Of a stretch of DNA of 64,000 nucleotides, positions 16,472 to 24,357 are shown piece after piece; position 1 is the first letter of the stretch, and every line of letters starts with the position of its first letter. This stretch comes from an uncultured Prevotellaceae bacterium (GTDB lineage: Bacteria; Bacteroidota; Bacteroidia; Bacteroidales; Bacteroidaceae), in the NCBI GenBank assembly GCA_902800495.1, contig CADCET010000005.1, positions 110,844 through 174,843 of the forward strand, given 5' to 3'. Under the pieces are notes generated by a model that was given only the letters and a program-made list of their open reading frames with translations, did not search any database and was not told the origin of the DNA. The translations under genes were made by a program, and so were the position numbers.

Positions 16472-19387
16472 ATGAAGAATCTAAAAACAAACATATTTCT
16501 CTTTGCCATGTTGGCTGCATCGCCAATGACGGTCAATGCCCAGACCACAGACGACGCTGACTCTACGGTGGCCAAAAAGAAAGTCCATGTTGCTTTCCGC
16601 GAAAAGGATGCCGACCATCTTCTCGGAGGCATTTCATACGTTGATATGGAAGAACTGCAGAAGAAGGATTACACGACGGGCAGCCTCGATGATTTGTATG
16701 CACTTGTTGGCGGATGGAATGGCAACAACCTTTGGGGTATGGACAACGACCGTCTTGACAATAACGACAATGGCAACCTTCCACTCGTTATCATCGACGG
16801 TGTGAAGCGTCCGTCAAACAACGTGCTCCCTTCTGAAATCGAGCAGATCACCTTCCTCAAAGGTGCGCAGGCTGTCGTTCTCTATGGTGCCAAGGGTGCC
16901 AAGGGTGCTATTCTGATTACCACCAAGCGCGGTAAGGTCGACGGTCTTCAGATCACGGCCAATGCCAACACTGGCTGGCACGTCGCCAAAGAATTCCCCG
17001 AATACTTAGGCTCTGCCGAGTACATGACCCTCTACAACGAAGCCTGCCTTAACGATGGTTCGACAACGGGCGGAAGATACTCCCAGATGGATATCTACAA
17101 TCATGCCTCTGGCGTGAATCCTTACCGTTATCCCAACGTCAACTACTATTCCGACGAGTATGTCCGCAAAGCATACAACCGTTCTGAAGGTACGTTGGAG
17201 ATCCAGGGTGGTGGCACGCGTGCTCACTTCTATACGAACATCAACTACTATCGCAGCGAAGACCTCCTCAACTTCGGCGTTGCCGACGAGAACTACACCG
17301 ACCGTTTCAGTGTCCGTGGTAATGTAGACCTCGTTATCAACAAGGTTGTCAAGGGTTATACCAATGTCAGTGCTACATTCTACAACGCCAATAAGAACAA
17401 GGGCGATTTCTGGGGTGAGGCTGCTACCATGCGTCCTAACTTCCCGGAGAATGCAGCACCGCTGATTCCCATTGATATGGTCGACCCCAACGCAACCAAG
17501 GCACTTGCCATCCTCGGTAAGTCGCTCAACCTGCTTGACGGCCGATACTTCCCCGGTGGTACCAAGAACACCAAGACCAATGCTATTGCCGACTGCTATT
17601 TCGGCGGTAAGACCAAAGACGTCAGCCGTCAGTTCCAGTTCGATGCAGGCATCATCTATGATATGAGTAAGTTCGTCAAGGGTCTGTCTTTCAAGACACT
17701 GTTCTCGATTGACTATGCCGCTAACTACAGCTTGTCATACGACAACAAGTATGCTGTGTTTATCCCCACTTGGAGTAACTATAACTCAGAGAGCAGGATT
17801 GTTGCCCTTACACAGGAGGGCGATGAGGTGGTGACAGGCCACATGGTTATGGCAAATACGAAGTATCGCCAGACCATCAGTTGGAACGGTCATTTTGATT
17901 ACGACCACACCTTTGCTGGCAAACATCATGTGTCAGGTATGTTGCTCGCCAATATGTACACGACAACCCGTAGTAGCGAGTACCACCGTTATGCTAATGC
18001 CAACTTAGGCTTGCAGGCTGGTTACGACTATTTGGAGCGCTATTTTGCTGAAGTGTCGTTGGCAGGCGTACATTCCGCCCGTCTTCCCGAAGGAAACCGC
18101 GAAGCTATCTCGCCTTCTTTCACCATCGGATGGAACCTGGCCAAGGAGAATTTCTTGAAGGGTACCTTCGTCGATGACCTGCTCATCAGCGCATCTTACA
18201 GCAACCTGAGCGAGGATATCGATGTCTATATGAACGACAGATACTTCTATATTTACGATGCCCTTTGGAAGACAGACGGTAGCGGCTATTCATGGAACGA
18301 AGGTGTCAGCACCAATAGAACCTTATCCACGGCAGGTAGTAACCCCGCACTTGACTTCGTCCATCGCAAGGAGTTCTCTGCTACACTGCGTGGTTCGTTC
18401 TTTAACAAGTTGATTTCTGCTGAGTTCACCTATTTCAACACAGATATGGATGGTTTCATCATCCAGAATCCTACCATCTTCCCCTCACACTTGCAGGGAG
18501 GTCTTTCCGGAAGTACGTTTAAGCCTGCCATCAACAACAACATACAGAACCGCAAGGGTCTTGACTTCAGCGTAACGGCTCAGAAGCAGTTGGGCAAGGT
18601 TCACGCCCAGTTAGGCGTTGTCGGTACCTATCTGAAGACTGAGAACAAGAAGTACGACGAACTCGTCAATTATGACTACCAGCATGCTGAGGGTCGTCCC
18701 TTGGACGCCATGTGGGGCTTCAAGTGTCAGGGCTTCTACACCGCCGACGACTTTGACATTACCACTAAGGACGGCAAGACAGAGTATAAGCTGAAGGCAG
18801 GTCTTCCGTTTTCGGTACTCACGGGTGGTAATAACATCCAGCCTGGTGACTTGAAGTACGAAGATGTGAACGGCGACGGCAAGATTGACAGCGAAGACCA
18901 GGTCGAAATTGGCAAGTGGGGTACGTATGGCGCTCCCCTCACCTTGGGTGTGAACCTCACGCTCAAGTACAAGAACTTCACACTCTTCCTCATTGGCAAC
19001 GGCCAGTTCGGTGCTGATGGCTTGAAGAACGGCAGTTACTACTTTATGAGTGGAGAAGATAAGTACTCTGTGAATGCTCGTGGCCGTTGGACGCCAGAGA
19101 CGGCTGATGTCGCTACACATCCTCGTTTGACCACATCGGCAACTGCTGATGGTGCTGCATCTACCTTCTGGATTTACAGCACAGATCGTTTCAATCTCCG
19201 CAAGGTACAGCTGACCTACGACTTCCCAGAGGAAATGGTCAAGGGTAAGTATGTTAAGGCTCTGTCTGTCTATCTCGACGGCAACGACCTCCTCACCATC
19301 TCTAAGGAGCGTAAGTTGATGGAGACAAACGTTGGCTCTGCACCACAGACCCGTTTCTACAATCTCGGTGTTAAGGTAACCCTCTAA
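16472..19387 (+). CDS. SusC/RagA-type TonB-linked outer-membrane protein lacking the amino-terminal domain (second pair)
   Basis: A 971-residue SusC homologue. The signal peptide (MKNLKTNIFLFAMLAASPMTVNAQ) is followed, after a short linker with KKKVHVAFREKDADHLLGGIS, directly by the plug (PLVIIDGVKRPSNNVLPSEIEQ; ITFLKGAQAVVLYGAKGAKGAILITTKRG). The CarboxypepD_reg domain and the EEVVVVGYG box of the first SusC are absent, so its TonB contact, if any, must use the short linker. The barrel is full length and ends TRFYNLGVKVTL. Short SusC variants of this kind occur as second partners in Bacteroidales loci. It is encoded between the two SusD genes and probably pairs with the second. A DVNGDGKIDSEDQ segment near residue 795 resembles a calcium-binding loop common in these barrels. 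Confidence 0.9.
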   Translation: MKNLKTNIFLFAMLAASPMTVNAQTTDDADSTVAKKKVHVAFREKDADHLLGGISYVDMEELQKKDYTTGSLDDLYALVGGWNGNNLWGMDNDRLDNNDNGNLPLVIIDGVKRPSNNVLPSEIEQITFLKGAQAVVLYGAKGAKGAILITTKRGKVDGLQITANANTGWHVAKEFPEYLGSAEYMTLYNEACLNDGSTTGGRYSQMDIYNHASGVNPYRYPNVNYYSDEYVRKAYNRSEGTLEIQGGGTRAHFYTNINYYRSEDLLNFGVADENYTDRFSVRGNVDLVINKVVKGYTNVSATFYNANKNKGDFWGEAATMRPNFPENAAPLIPIDMVDPNATKALAILGKSLNLLDGRYFPGGTKNTKTNAIADCYFGGKTKDVSRQFQFDAGIIYDMSKFVKGLSFKTLFSIDYAANYSLSYDNKYAVFIPTWSNYNSESRIVALTQEGDEVVTGHMVMANTKYRQTISWNGHFDYDHTFAGKHHVSGMLLANMYTTTRSSEYHRYANANLGLQAGYDYLERYFAEVSLAGVHSARLPEGNREAISPSFTIGWNLAKENFLKGTFVDDLLISASYSNLSEDIDVYMNDRYFYIYDALWKTDGSGYSWNEGVSTNRTLSTAGSNPALDFVHRKEFSATLRGSFFNKLISAEFTYFNTDMDGFIIQNPTIFPSHLQGGLSGSTFKPAINNNIQNRKGLDFSVTAQKQLGKVHAQLGVVGTYLKTENKKYDELVNYDYQHAEGRPLDAMWGFKCQGFYTADDFDITTKDGKTEYKLKAGLPFSVLTGGNNIQPGDLKYEDVNGDGKIDSEDQVEIGKWGTYGAPLTLGVNLTLKYKNFTLFLIGNGQFGADGLKNGSYYFMSGEDKYSVNARGRWTPETADVATHPRLTTSATADGAASTFWIYSTDRFNLRKVQLTYDFPEEMVKGKYVKALSVYLDGNDLLTISKERKLMETNVGSAPQTRFYNLGVKVTL

Positions 19388-19389
19388 AT

Positions 19390-19424
19390 GATTGAAAATT
19401 AATAATTGAAAATTGATAATTGAA
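19390..19424. repeat. Heptanucleotide array AATTGAA-type x5
   Basis: GATTGAA, AATTAAT, AATTGAA, AATTGAT, AATTGAA lie between the susC-2 stop and the susD-2 ATG. The unit is close to that at 16413-16461. Confidence 0.8.
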
Positions 19425-19428
19425 GATT

Positions 19429-21273
19429 ATGATTACCAAGATATATAATAAGGTGGCAGTAGGGGTATTTACTTTACTCCTCCCACTTTCCGCATTCCTC
19501 TTCATATCGTGCGAAGATATGTTTGAGCCTGCAGATGAGAACAATCGTCCGGAGGATGCCATGTACGAGGAGTCGAAGTATGCACATGGTCTGCTGATGT
19601 ATGGCTACGATCGTCTTCCTTATATTACGACCACTCAGACGGATGTTGCTACGGACGATGCCGTTTCCAATCTGAACAGCAATGCTTATCTGATCATGGC
19701 TACCGGCTCATGGGCTTCTGACAACAACCCCATGTCGCAGTGGAACAGTTGTAAGGATGGCATCCAGTATATTAATTTATTCCTTGCAAAAGTAGATAAC
19801 GTGAAGTGGGCACCGAGTGCTGCCTCCAAGCAGCAGATGTTCACCGACCGTTTGAAAGGTGAGGCATACGGCCTTCGCGCCATCCTCTATTACTATCTGC
19901 TGATGGCACATGGCGGCTATGCAGACGATGGCGTACTCTATGGTGTGCCTTTGCTGACTACCGCAGAAGACGGTAGCTCCGACTTCAATCAGCCGCGTGC
20001 CAAGTTCTCTGAGTGCGTTCAGCGGTGTTATGCCGACTGCGACAGTGCCATGGCACTTCTCCCCTTCGACTACACGGATATCTCTAACAATGACGAAATC
20101 CCTGCAAAGTACAAAGCACTTGGTGCTAACTACTCCAACTACAACCTCGTGTTCGGTGCCAAGTCAAAAGGTCTTGTCTCTGCCAAGGTGGCTGAGGCCG
20201 TCAAAGCGCAGGTTGCCCTCCTCGCTGCCAGTCCTGCCTTCCGCGAACAGAGCGGCGTGACATCTGAAGAGGCTGCCAAGCTTTGCGCTAACGTGCTCAA
20301 TCGAATTGGTGGATTAGAGGGATTCGACCCGACGGGTAACATCTGGTATAAAAACAAGTCAAAGCTTGAGCCCAATGGGGCCGAAATGCCGGAGATGCTG
20401 TGGCGTGAGGACCGTCATAAGAACGCCTCACAGGAAAAAGACAATTTCCCACCGTCTTTGTATGGCTTAGGTCGTGTCAATCCTACACAGAACTTTGTTG
20501 ACGCTTTCCCGATGCGTAACGGTCTCCCTATTAGCGATCCTAATTCCGGGTACGACCCGAAGAATCCCTATGCGAACCGTGACCCGCGTCTTGCTGATGA
20601 CGTTCTGTGTAACGGTGTGACATTCAGAAAAACTGAGATTATCACTGGCACATATCCCAACGCTAATAACGAGACCATGGACAACATCAACGACCAGCGC
20701 GAGAAATCTACACGTACGGGCTATTACCTGCTGAAGCTTCTCCGCGACGATGTCAGTCCTAACTCCAGCTCTCTCATTGAGCAGCAGCATATTTATCCAC
20801 GCATCCGTTACACAGAAATCTTCCTGGCTTACGCAGAAGCAGCCAACGATGCATGGGGTCCCAAGAGCGACCCGACAGGTGTCGGCTTTACTGCTTACGA
20901 TGTGATCAAGGCCATCCGTGTGCGTGCAGGCCTCGGCAAGAACGAATATGGAATGCCGCTGCCCGAAGGCGATGTGTTCCTTGACGAGTGCGCTTCTGAC
21001 CAGGCAAAGATGACCAGTCTGATTCGAAATGAGCGCCGTCTTGAGCTCTGCTTCGAGAACAAGCGCTTCTGGGATCTCCGCCGTTGGCTGATGCCGCTCG
21101 ACGAATCGGTTAAAGGTATGAGAATTGACCGCAACGATGACACCAACGAACTCACTTATACGATCTTTAACGTCGAGGACCGTAAATTCGACAACAGCTA
21201 TCAGATGTACGGACCGATCCCCAAGGAGGAGGTGCTCAAATGGAGCAACCTCAAGCAGAACAAGGGGTGGTAA
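19429..21273 (+). CDS. SusD/RagB-type glycan-binding lipoprotein (second pair)
   Basis: A 614-residue lipoprotein, partner of the short SusC. MITKIYNKVAVGVFTLLLPL leads to lipobox FISC, then EDMFEPADENN. The SusD core is recognisable from AYGLRAILYYYLLMAHGGYADD (TPR-like helices) and the carboxyl IYPRIRYTEIFLAYAEAAND, SLIRNERRLELCFENKRFWDLRRWLMP and terminal NKGW. The ATG at 19429 is preferred over in-frame TTG at 19420. Binding of the same or a related glycan as the first pair is inferred from position. Confidence 0.92.
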   Translation: MITKIYNKVAVGVFTLLLPLSAFLFISCEDMFEPADENNRPEDAMYEESKYAHGLLMYGYDRLPYITTTQTDVATDDAVSNLNSNAYLIMATGSWASDNNPMSQWNSCKDGIQYINLFLAKVDNVKWAPSAASKQQMFTDRLKGEAYGLRAILYYYLLMAHGGYADDGVLYGVPLLTTAEDGSSDFNQPRAKFSECVQRCYADCDSAMALLPFDYTDISNNDEIPAKYKALGANYSNYNLVFGAKSKGLVSAKVAEAVKAQVALLAASPAFREQSGVTSEEAAKLCANVLNRIGGLEGFDPTGNIWYKNKSKLEPNGAEMPEMLWREDRHKNASQEKDNFPPSLYGLGRVNPTQNFVDAFPMRNGLPISDPNSGYDPKNPYANRDPRLADDVLCNGVTFRKTEIITGTYPNANNETMDNINDQREKSTRTGYYLLKLLRDDVSPNSSSLIEQQHIYPRIRYTEIFLAYAEAANDAWGPKSDPTGVGFTAYDVIKAIRVRAGLGKNEYGMPLPEGDVFLDECASDQAKMTSLIRNERRLELCFENKRFWDLRRWLMPLDESVKGMRIDRNDDTNELTYTIFNVEDRKFDNSYQMYGPIPKEEVLKWSNLKQNKGW

Positions 21274-21277
21274 TCTT

Positions 21278-21312
21278 GAATTAAGAATTAAAAGTTAAGA
21301 GTTAAGAATTTA
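21278..21312. repeat. Heptanucleotide array GAATTAA-type x5
   Basis: GAATTAA, GAATTAA, AAGTTAA, GAGTTAA, GAATTTA run from just after the susD-2 stop to just before the next ATG. Confidence 0.8.
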
Positions 21313-21316
21313 AGAT

Positions 21317-22537
21317 ATGATTATGACACTTAAGAAATTCATATACGGAATAGCCTTGGGAGCCCTCTCTCTCACATACACGTCGTGCTATAATGCAGAC
21401 AAGGAGTTCCCAGACTACCAAGGAGGCACAACAGCCTACTTCGCTTATCAGTTCCCGGTACGCACGCTCGTACTTGGTAACGACATCTACGACAACACCC
21501 TCGACAATGCGCACAAGTGCCGGATATGGTCAACGATGGGTGGTGCCTACGGTGGACGTGACGCTTCTGTCAGCATCGTTGTCGACCCGACACTCTGCGA
21601 CAACCTCTATTTTACCGATGCCGGCGGTAACGCTGCCGAGCCTGTGCGTCCCATGCCCGCATCTTACTACCAGCTTTCGTCCGGCGCTATCCAGTACAAT
21701 GGCGATGCCCGTGGCTATGTGGAAGTACAATTCACTGATGAATTCTTCAACGACCCCAAAGCCATTGAGAATACATACGTCATTCCACTCCTGATGATGG
21801 AGACGTCGGGCATTGATCATATTCTGAGAGGTTCGCCACTTGTAGATCTCACCTACACCCCCTCTCGCACGGATTTGCAGAACTGGGATGTTCTGGCAAA
21901 GGACTATGTGCTTTACTGTGTGAAGTACATGAATCCCTGGCAGGGCAAGTATATCCGCCGTGGTGTCGACGTCGTGTCAGAGAACAATGTTGCCCAGACG
22001 TACGTCCGCAAGGATACGATGCTGGTAAGAACCGATCCAGAGCACTACACGGAGAACCCCATCAACCAGAACGATGAGATTTGCAGTATTCTTACCAAGA
22101 ACATGACGCAGGCCACCTTCCCTGTATCCATCAACATTGGTAAGGATGCTTCTGGAGCAGCCCGTCCTTCTCAGCGCTGCAACCTCATCCTGACGTTCAA
22201 CGGAAACGACTGTACCATCTCTACCGATGGAACAGAAGAGACTATAGCCGGTTCGGGTTCAGGCGAATATATTGCCAAAGGAACTGAGCGCGCTGAATAC
22301 AAGGACTACCAGTGGGGCAGCATGAACGGCGAACCCGTTCAGCGCGACATTCTCCGTCTGGCATACTCTGTGACTTTCAAGAAAGGCAGACTCATCGGTA
22401 CAAAAAACGTGAATGGCAAGGAGGTCGATTGGATTCTTGAGAACGACGTGCAGGTATCGACTGCCGATACCTTGGTGGTTCAGACTCGTGAGTCAAACCA
22501 GAAAGTATTCTTCTCACCCAAGTACGTGAAGAATTAG
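21317..22537 (+). CDS. DUF1735-type surface lipoprotein of the utilisation locus
   Basis: A 406-residue lipoprotein (lipobox YTSC, then YNADKEFPDYQGG). The order and sequence (TAYFAYQFPVRTLVLGNDIYDNT, DASVSIVVDP, MPASYYQLSSGAIQYN, RGYVEVQFTDEFFNDP, ENTYVIPLLMMETSG) match the DUF1735 / BT_3987-like amino-terminal domain, which forms a binding module in Bacteroidetes glycan loci. The carboxyl half looks like the DUF5627 type, with SNQKVFFSPKYVKN at the end. It probably sits on the surface next to the SusD proteins and helps capture glycan; no catalytic motif is seen. The stop codon TAG (22535-22537) is part of the next heptad array. Confidence 0.75.
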   Translation: MIMTLKKFIYGIALGALSLTYTSCYNADKEFPDYQGGTTAYFAYQFPVRTLVLGNDIYDNTLDNAHKCRIWSTMGGAYGGRDASVSIVVDPTLCDNLYFTDAGGNAAEPVRPMPASYYQLSSGAIQYNGDARGYVEVQFTDEFFNDPKAIENTYVIPLLMMETSGIDHILRGSPLVDLTYTPSRTDLQNWDVLAKDYVLYCVKYMNPWQGKYIRRGVDVVSENNVAQTYVRKDTMLVRTDPEHYTENPINQNDEICSILTKNMTQATFPVSINIGKDASGAARPSQRCNLILTFNGNDCTISTDGTEETIAGSGSGEYIAKGTERAEYKDYQWGSMNGEPVQRDILRLAYSVTFKKGRLIGTKNVNGKEVDWILENDVQVSTADTLVVQTRESNQKVFFSPKYVKN

Positions 22538-22558
22538 GAATTAGAAATTAGAAATGAG
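22531..22558. repeat. Heptanucleotide array GAATTAG-type x4
   Basis: GAATTAG, GAATTAG, AAATTAG, AAATGAG. The first unit contains the stop codon of the DUF1735 gene and the last contains an in-frame ATG of the next gene. Confidence 0.75.
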
Positions 22559-22562
22559 AATT

Positions 22563-24227
22563 ATGATGACTAAGATTTTTAAAACTATGCGAAGTCTCAG
22601 TGTTCTTTGTCTGCTCAGTGGCCTTCTGGTGGCCTGTGCCGACTATAATGTGACAGATGATTTCACGGCAGAGCCTGATCCTACTTATGTAGAGCCATAT
22701 AAGGACCTGGCTCCTGTGAAAACCTACATCAACAGAATTGAGTATCCCAACTTGTCGTTGGGCGCCACGCTCAAGGTGGCCGATTTCAACAAGCAGGAAC
22801 TGGCCCATGCTGCAGCAGTCACTAACTTTGACAATATTGCATTTGGCGCCTCGCTGATGTCTGGTACCATTGTCAATGGCAAAGGCGTGATGAACTTCAT
22901 CGACATGAAAGACCTGCTCGACCATGTCCAAGAAATCGGTGGCGAGGTGTTCGGTAGTCCCATCGTTGCTAATGCCAACCAGGCCGACGACTGGTTAGCC
23001 ATGCTCACGGCTCCTATTGAGATTCCCGTGGACTATGTGGAGGGAAAGACCGTCAATTTCAATGAAATGCCCGTAGGTGCATACACCGGTACCATCGAAA
23101 AGGGTAAAGCATCTATCGTCAAATACGATAACCAGAACGTGCTTCAGATTTCGGCTTCATCCAGTGTCTGTATCATTGAGGGCTTTGAGGTGAATCATCT
23201 GGCTAAATACACCACGACGTTCTATGCTCGTGCTGACAAGGACATTACTTTTGATGTCAATTTCTCGGGCAATCCGGTAGTAGGAACAGGAACTAACGGA
23301 AAGTGGCCGCTGAAGAAGGATAAATGGACTAAGATTGTCGTCGAGGCTCAAAGTCCCGAAGGAGTCACTGACGGCTTCTTGCGCATCGAGACAGCTCGTG
23401 GTATCACCATCAATATCCAGAAGGTGCAGGTGGGCTACTATCCTGACAACCACCGTCCGCAGACCGACCAAGAGGTGAAGGACACCATCAACTATGCACT
23501 CAACACCTGGTGCGATGGACTGATGAAGATTAATGAGGGCCGCATCAAGTCATTCGACCTTATTGACGAGGCCATCGACTCGAAGTCTACACTTGACAAT
23601 GGTATGTACGACCTGAAGCACTCTACCGAGAAGGTTTTCTGGCAGGATATCCTTGGCAGTGAGAACTACGGTCCTGCCGTGTCAAAGTCTGCAAGTTCTG
23701 CCTATACAAACTATGGTGGCAACCCCGAACTTCTGAAGTTCTTTATCAGCGAGACTGGTCTTGAGAACCCCAAGATGATGGAGAGCCTCAACTACTGGAT
23801 TGGTATCTGGACGAACAACGGTGCCAAGATTGACGGTATCAACGCCAAAGTGAATCTCAGCTACAGTGAAGATGAAGCCACGCTCGAAGCGTACAAGGCA
23901 ACCCTGAAGAAACTTCTTGAGAACCTTGCTCAAACAGGCAAGCTCATTCGTCTCTCTAACTTCGACATCAAGTATCAGGATGCTACAGGTGCCTATGTGG
24001 CAGCAGATAAGATCACAACAGCTCAGCGTCAGAAGCTGGCCGACTATTATGCCTACGTCATCAACAGGTATATGAGCATCATTCCTAACGACAAGCAGGC
24101 CGGCATCTGTAAGGGCAATATGGCCGACACGGGTGATCCCGTAGGTCTTTGGTCTGTTAGCAAGAGTAAGGACTGGGTGCGCACTGCCACCTATAAGGCC
24201 TTCTGCGATGCGCTCAGCGGACAATAA
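22563..24227 (+). CDS. GH10-like lipoprotein with inserted carbohydrate-binding module, probably non-catalytic
   Basis: A 554-residue lipoprotein (lipobox LVAC, then ADYNVTDDF). The outline is a GH10 (xylanase) barrel: FDNIAFGASLMSGTIVN early, FDLIDEAID near residue 340, MESLNYWIGIWTNNGAKIDGIN, IRLSNFDIKYQ and carboxyl GLWSVSKSKDWV. A CBM4/22-like beta module (VGAYTGTIEKGKASIVKYDN to INIQKVQVGYYP, about residues 160-305) is inserted in the barrel. Compared with working GH10 enzymes, DVVNEA has become LIDEA (acid/base Glu kept), but the nucleophile motif ITELD reads LSNFD, with Asn replacing Glu, and the substrate-binding ENxMKW and WHSQ motifs are lost. I infer a surface glycan-binding protein rather than an enzyme. 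ATGs at 22554 and 22566 are alternative starts. Confidence 0.7.
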   Translation: MMTKIFKTMRSLSVLCLLSGLLVACADYNVTDDFTAEPDPTYVEPYKDLAPVKTYINRIEYPNLSLGATLKVADFNKQELAHAAAVTNFDNIAFGASLMSGTIVNGKGVMNFIDMKDLLDHVQEIGGEVFGSPIVANANQADDWLAMLTAPIEIPVDYVEGKTVNFNEMPVGAYTGTIEKGKASIVKYDNQNVLQISASSSVCIIEGFEVNHLAKYTTTFYARADKDITFDVNFSGNPVVGTGTNGKWPLKKDKWTKIVVEAQSPEGVTDGFLRIETARGITINIQKVQVGYYPDNHRPQTDQEVKDTINYALNTWCDGLMKINEGRIKSFDLIDEAIDSKSTLDNGMYDLKHSTEKVFWQDILGSENYGPAVSKSASSAYTNYGGNPELLKFFISETGLENPKMMESLNYWIGIWTNNGAKIDGINAKVNLSYSEDEATLEAYKATLKKLLENLAQTGKLIRLSNFDIKYQDATGAYVAADKITTAQRQKLADYYAYVINRYMSIIPNDKQAGICKGNMADTGDPVGLWSVSKSKDWVRTATYKAFCDALSGQ

Positions 24228-24240
24228 AGGTGCTACGGAA

Positions 24241-24281
24241 GATAGCTGACAGGATACGTCCTGACGTTCCTGGCAGCTATC
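24241..24281 (+). terminator. Hairpin after the GH10-like gene
   Basis: GATAGCTG-A-CAGGA pairs with TCCTG-G-CAGCTATC around a 13-base loop (stem 13 bp plus one mismatch). No strong T-run follows at once, so it may act as an attenuator or mRNA-stabilising end rather than a full terminator. Confidence 0.6.
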
Positions 24282-24357
24282 TCTCAGGAGTCTCTAAATA
24301 ATAATTCATTATATTATTTTTTTCATCTTATTATTTATTAACTAAATTATTTCTATT

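Noticed and set aside
22563-24227. Active xylanase
   Set aside because: The barrel resembles GH10, but the nucleophile Glu and two substrate-binding motifs are missing.
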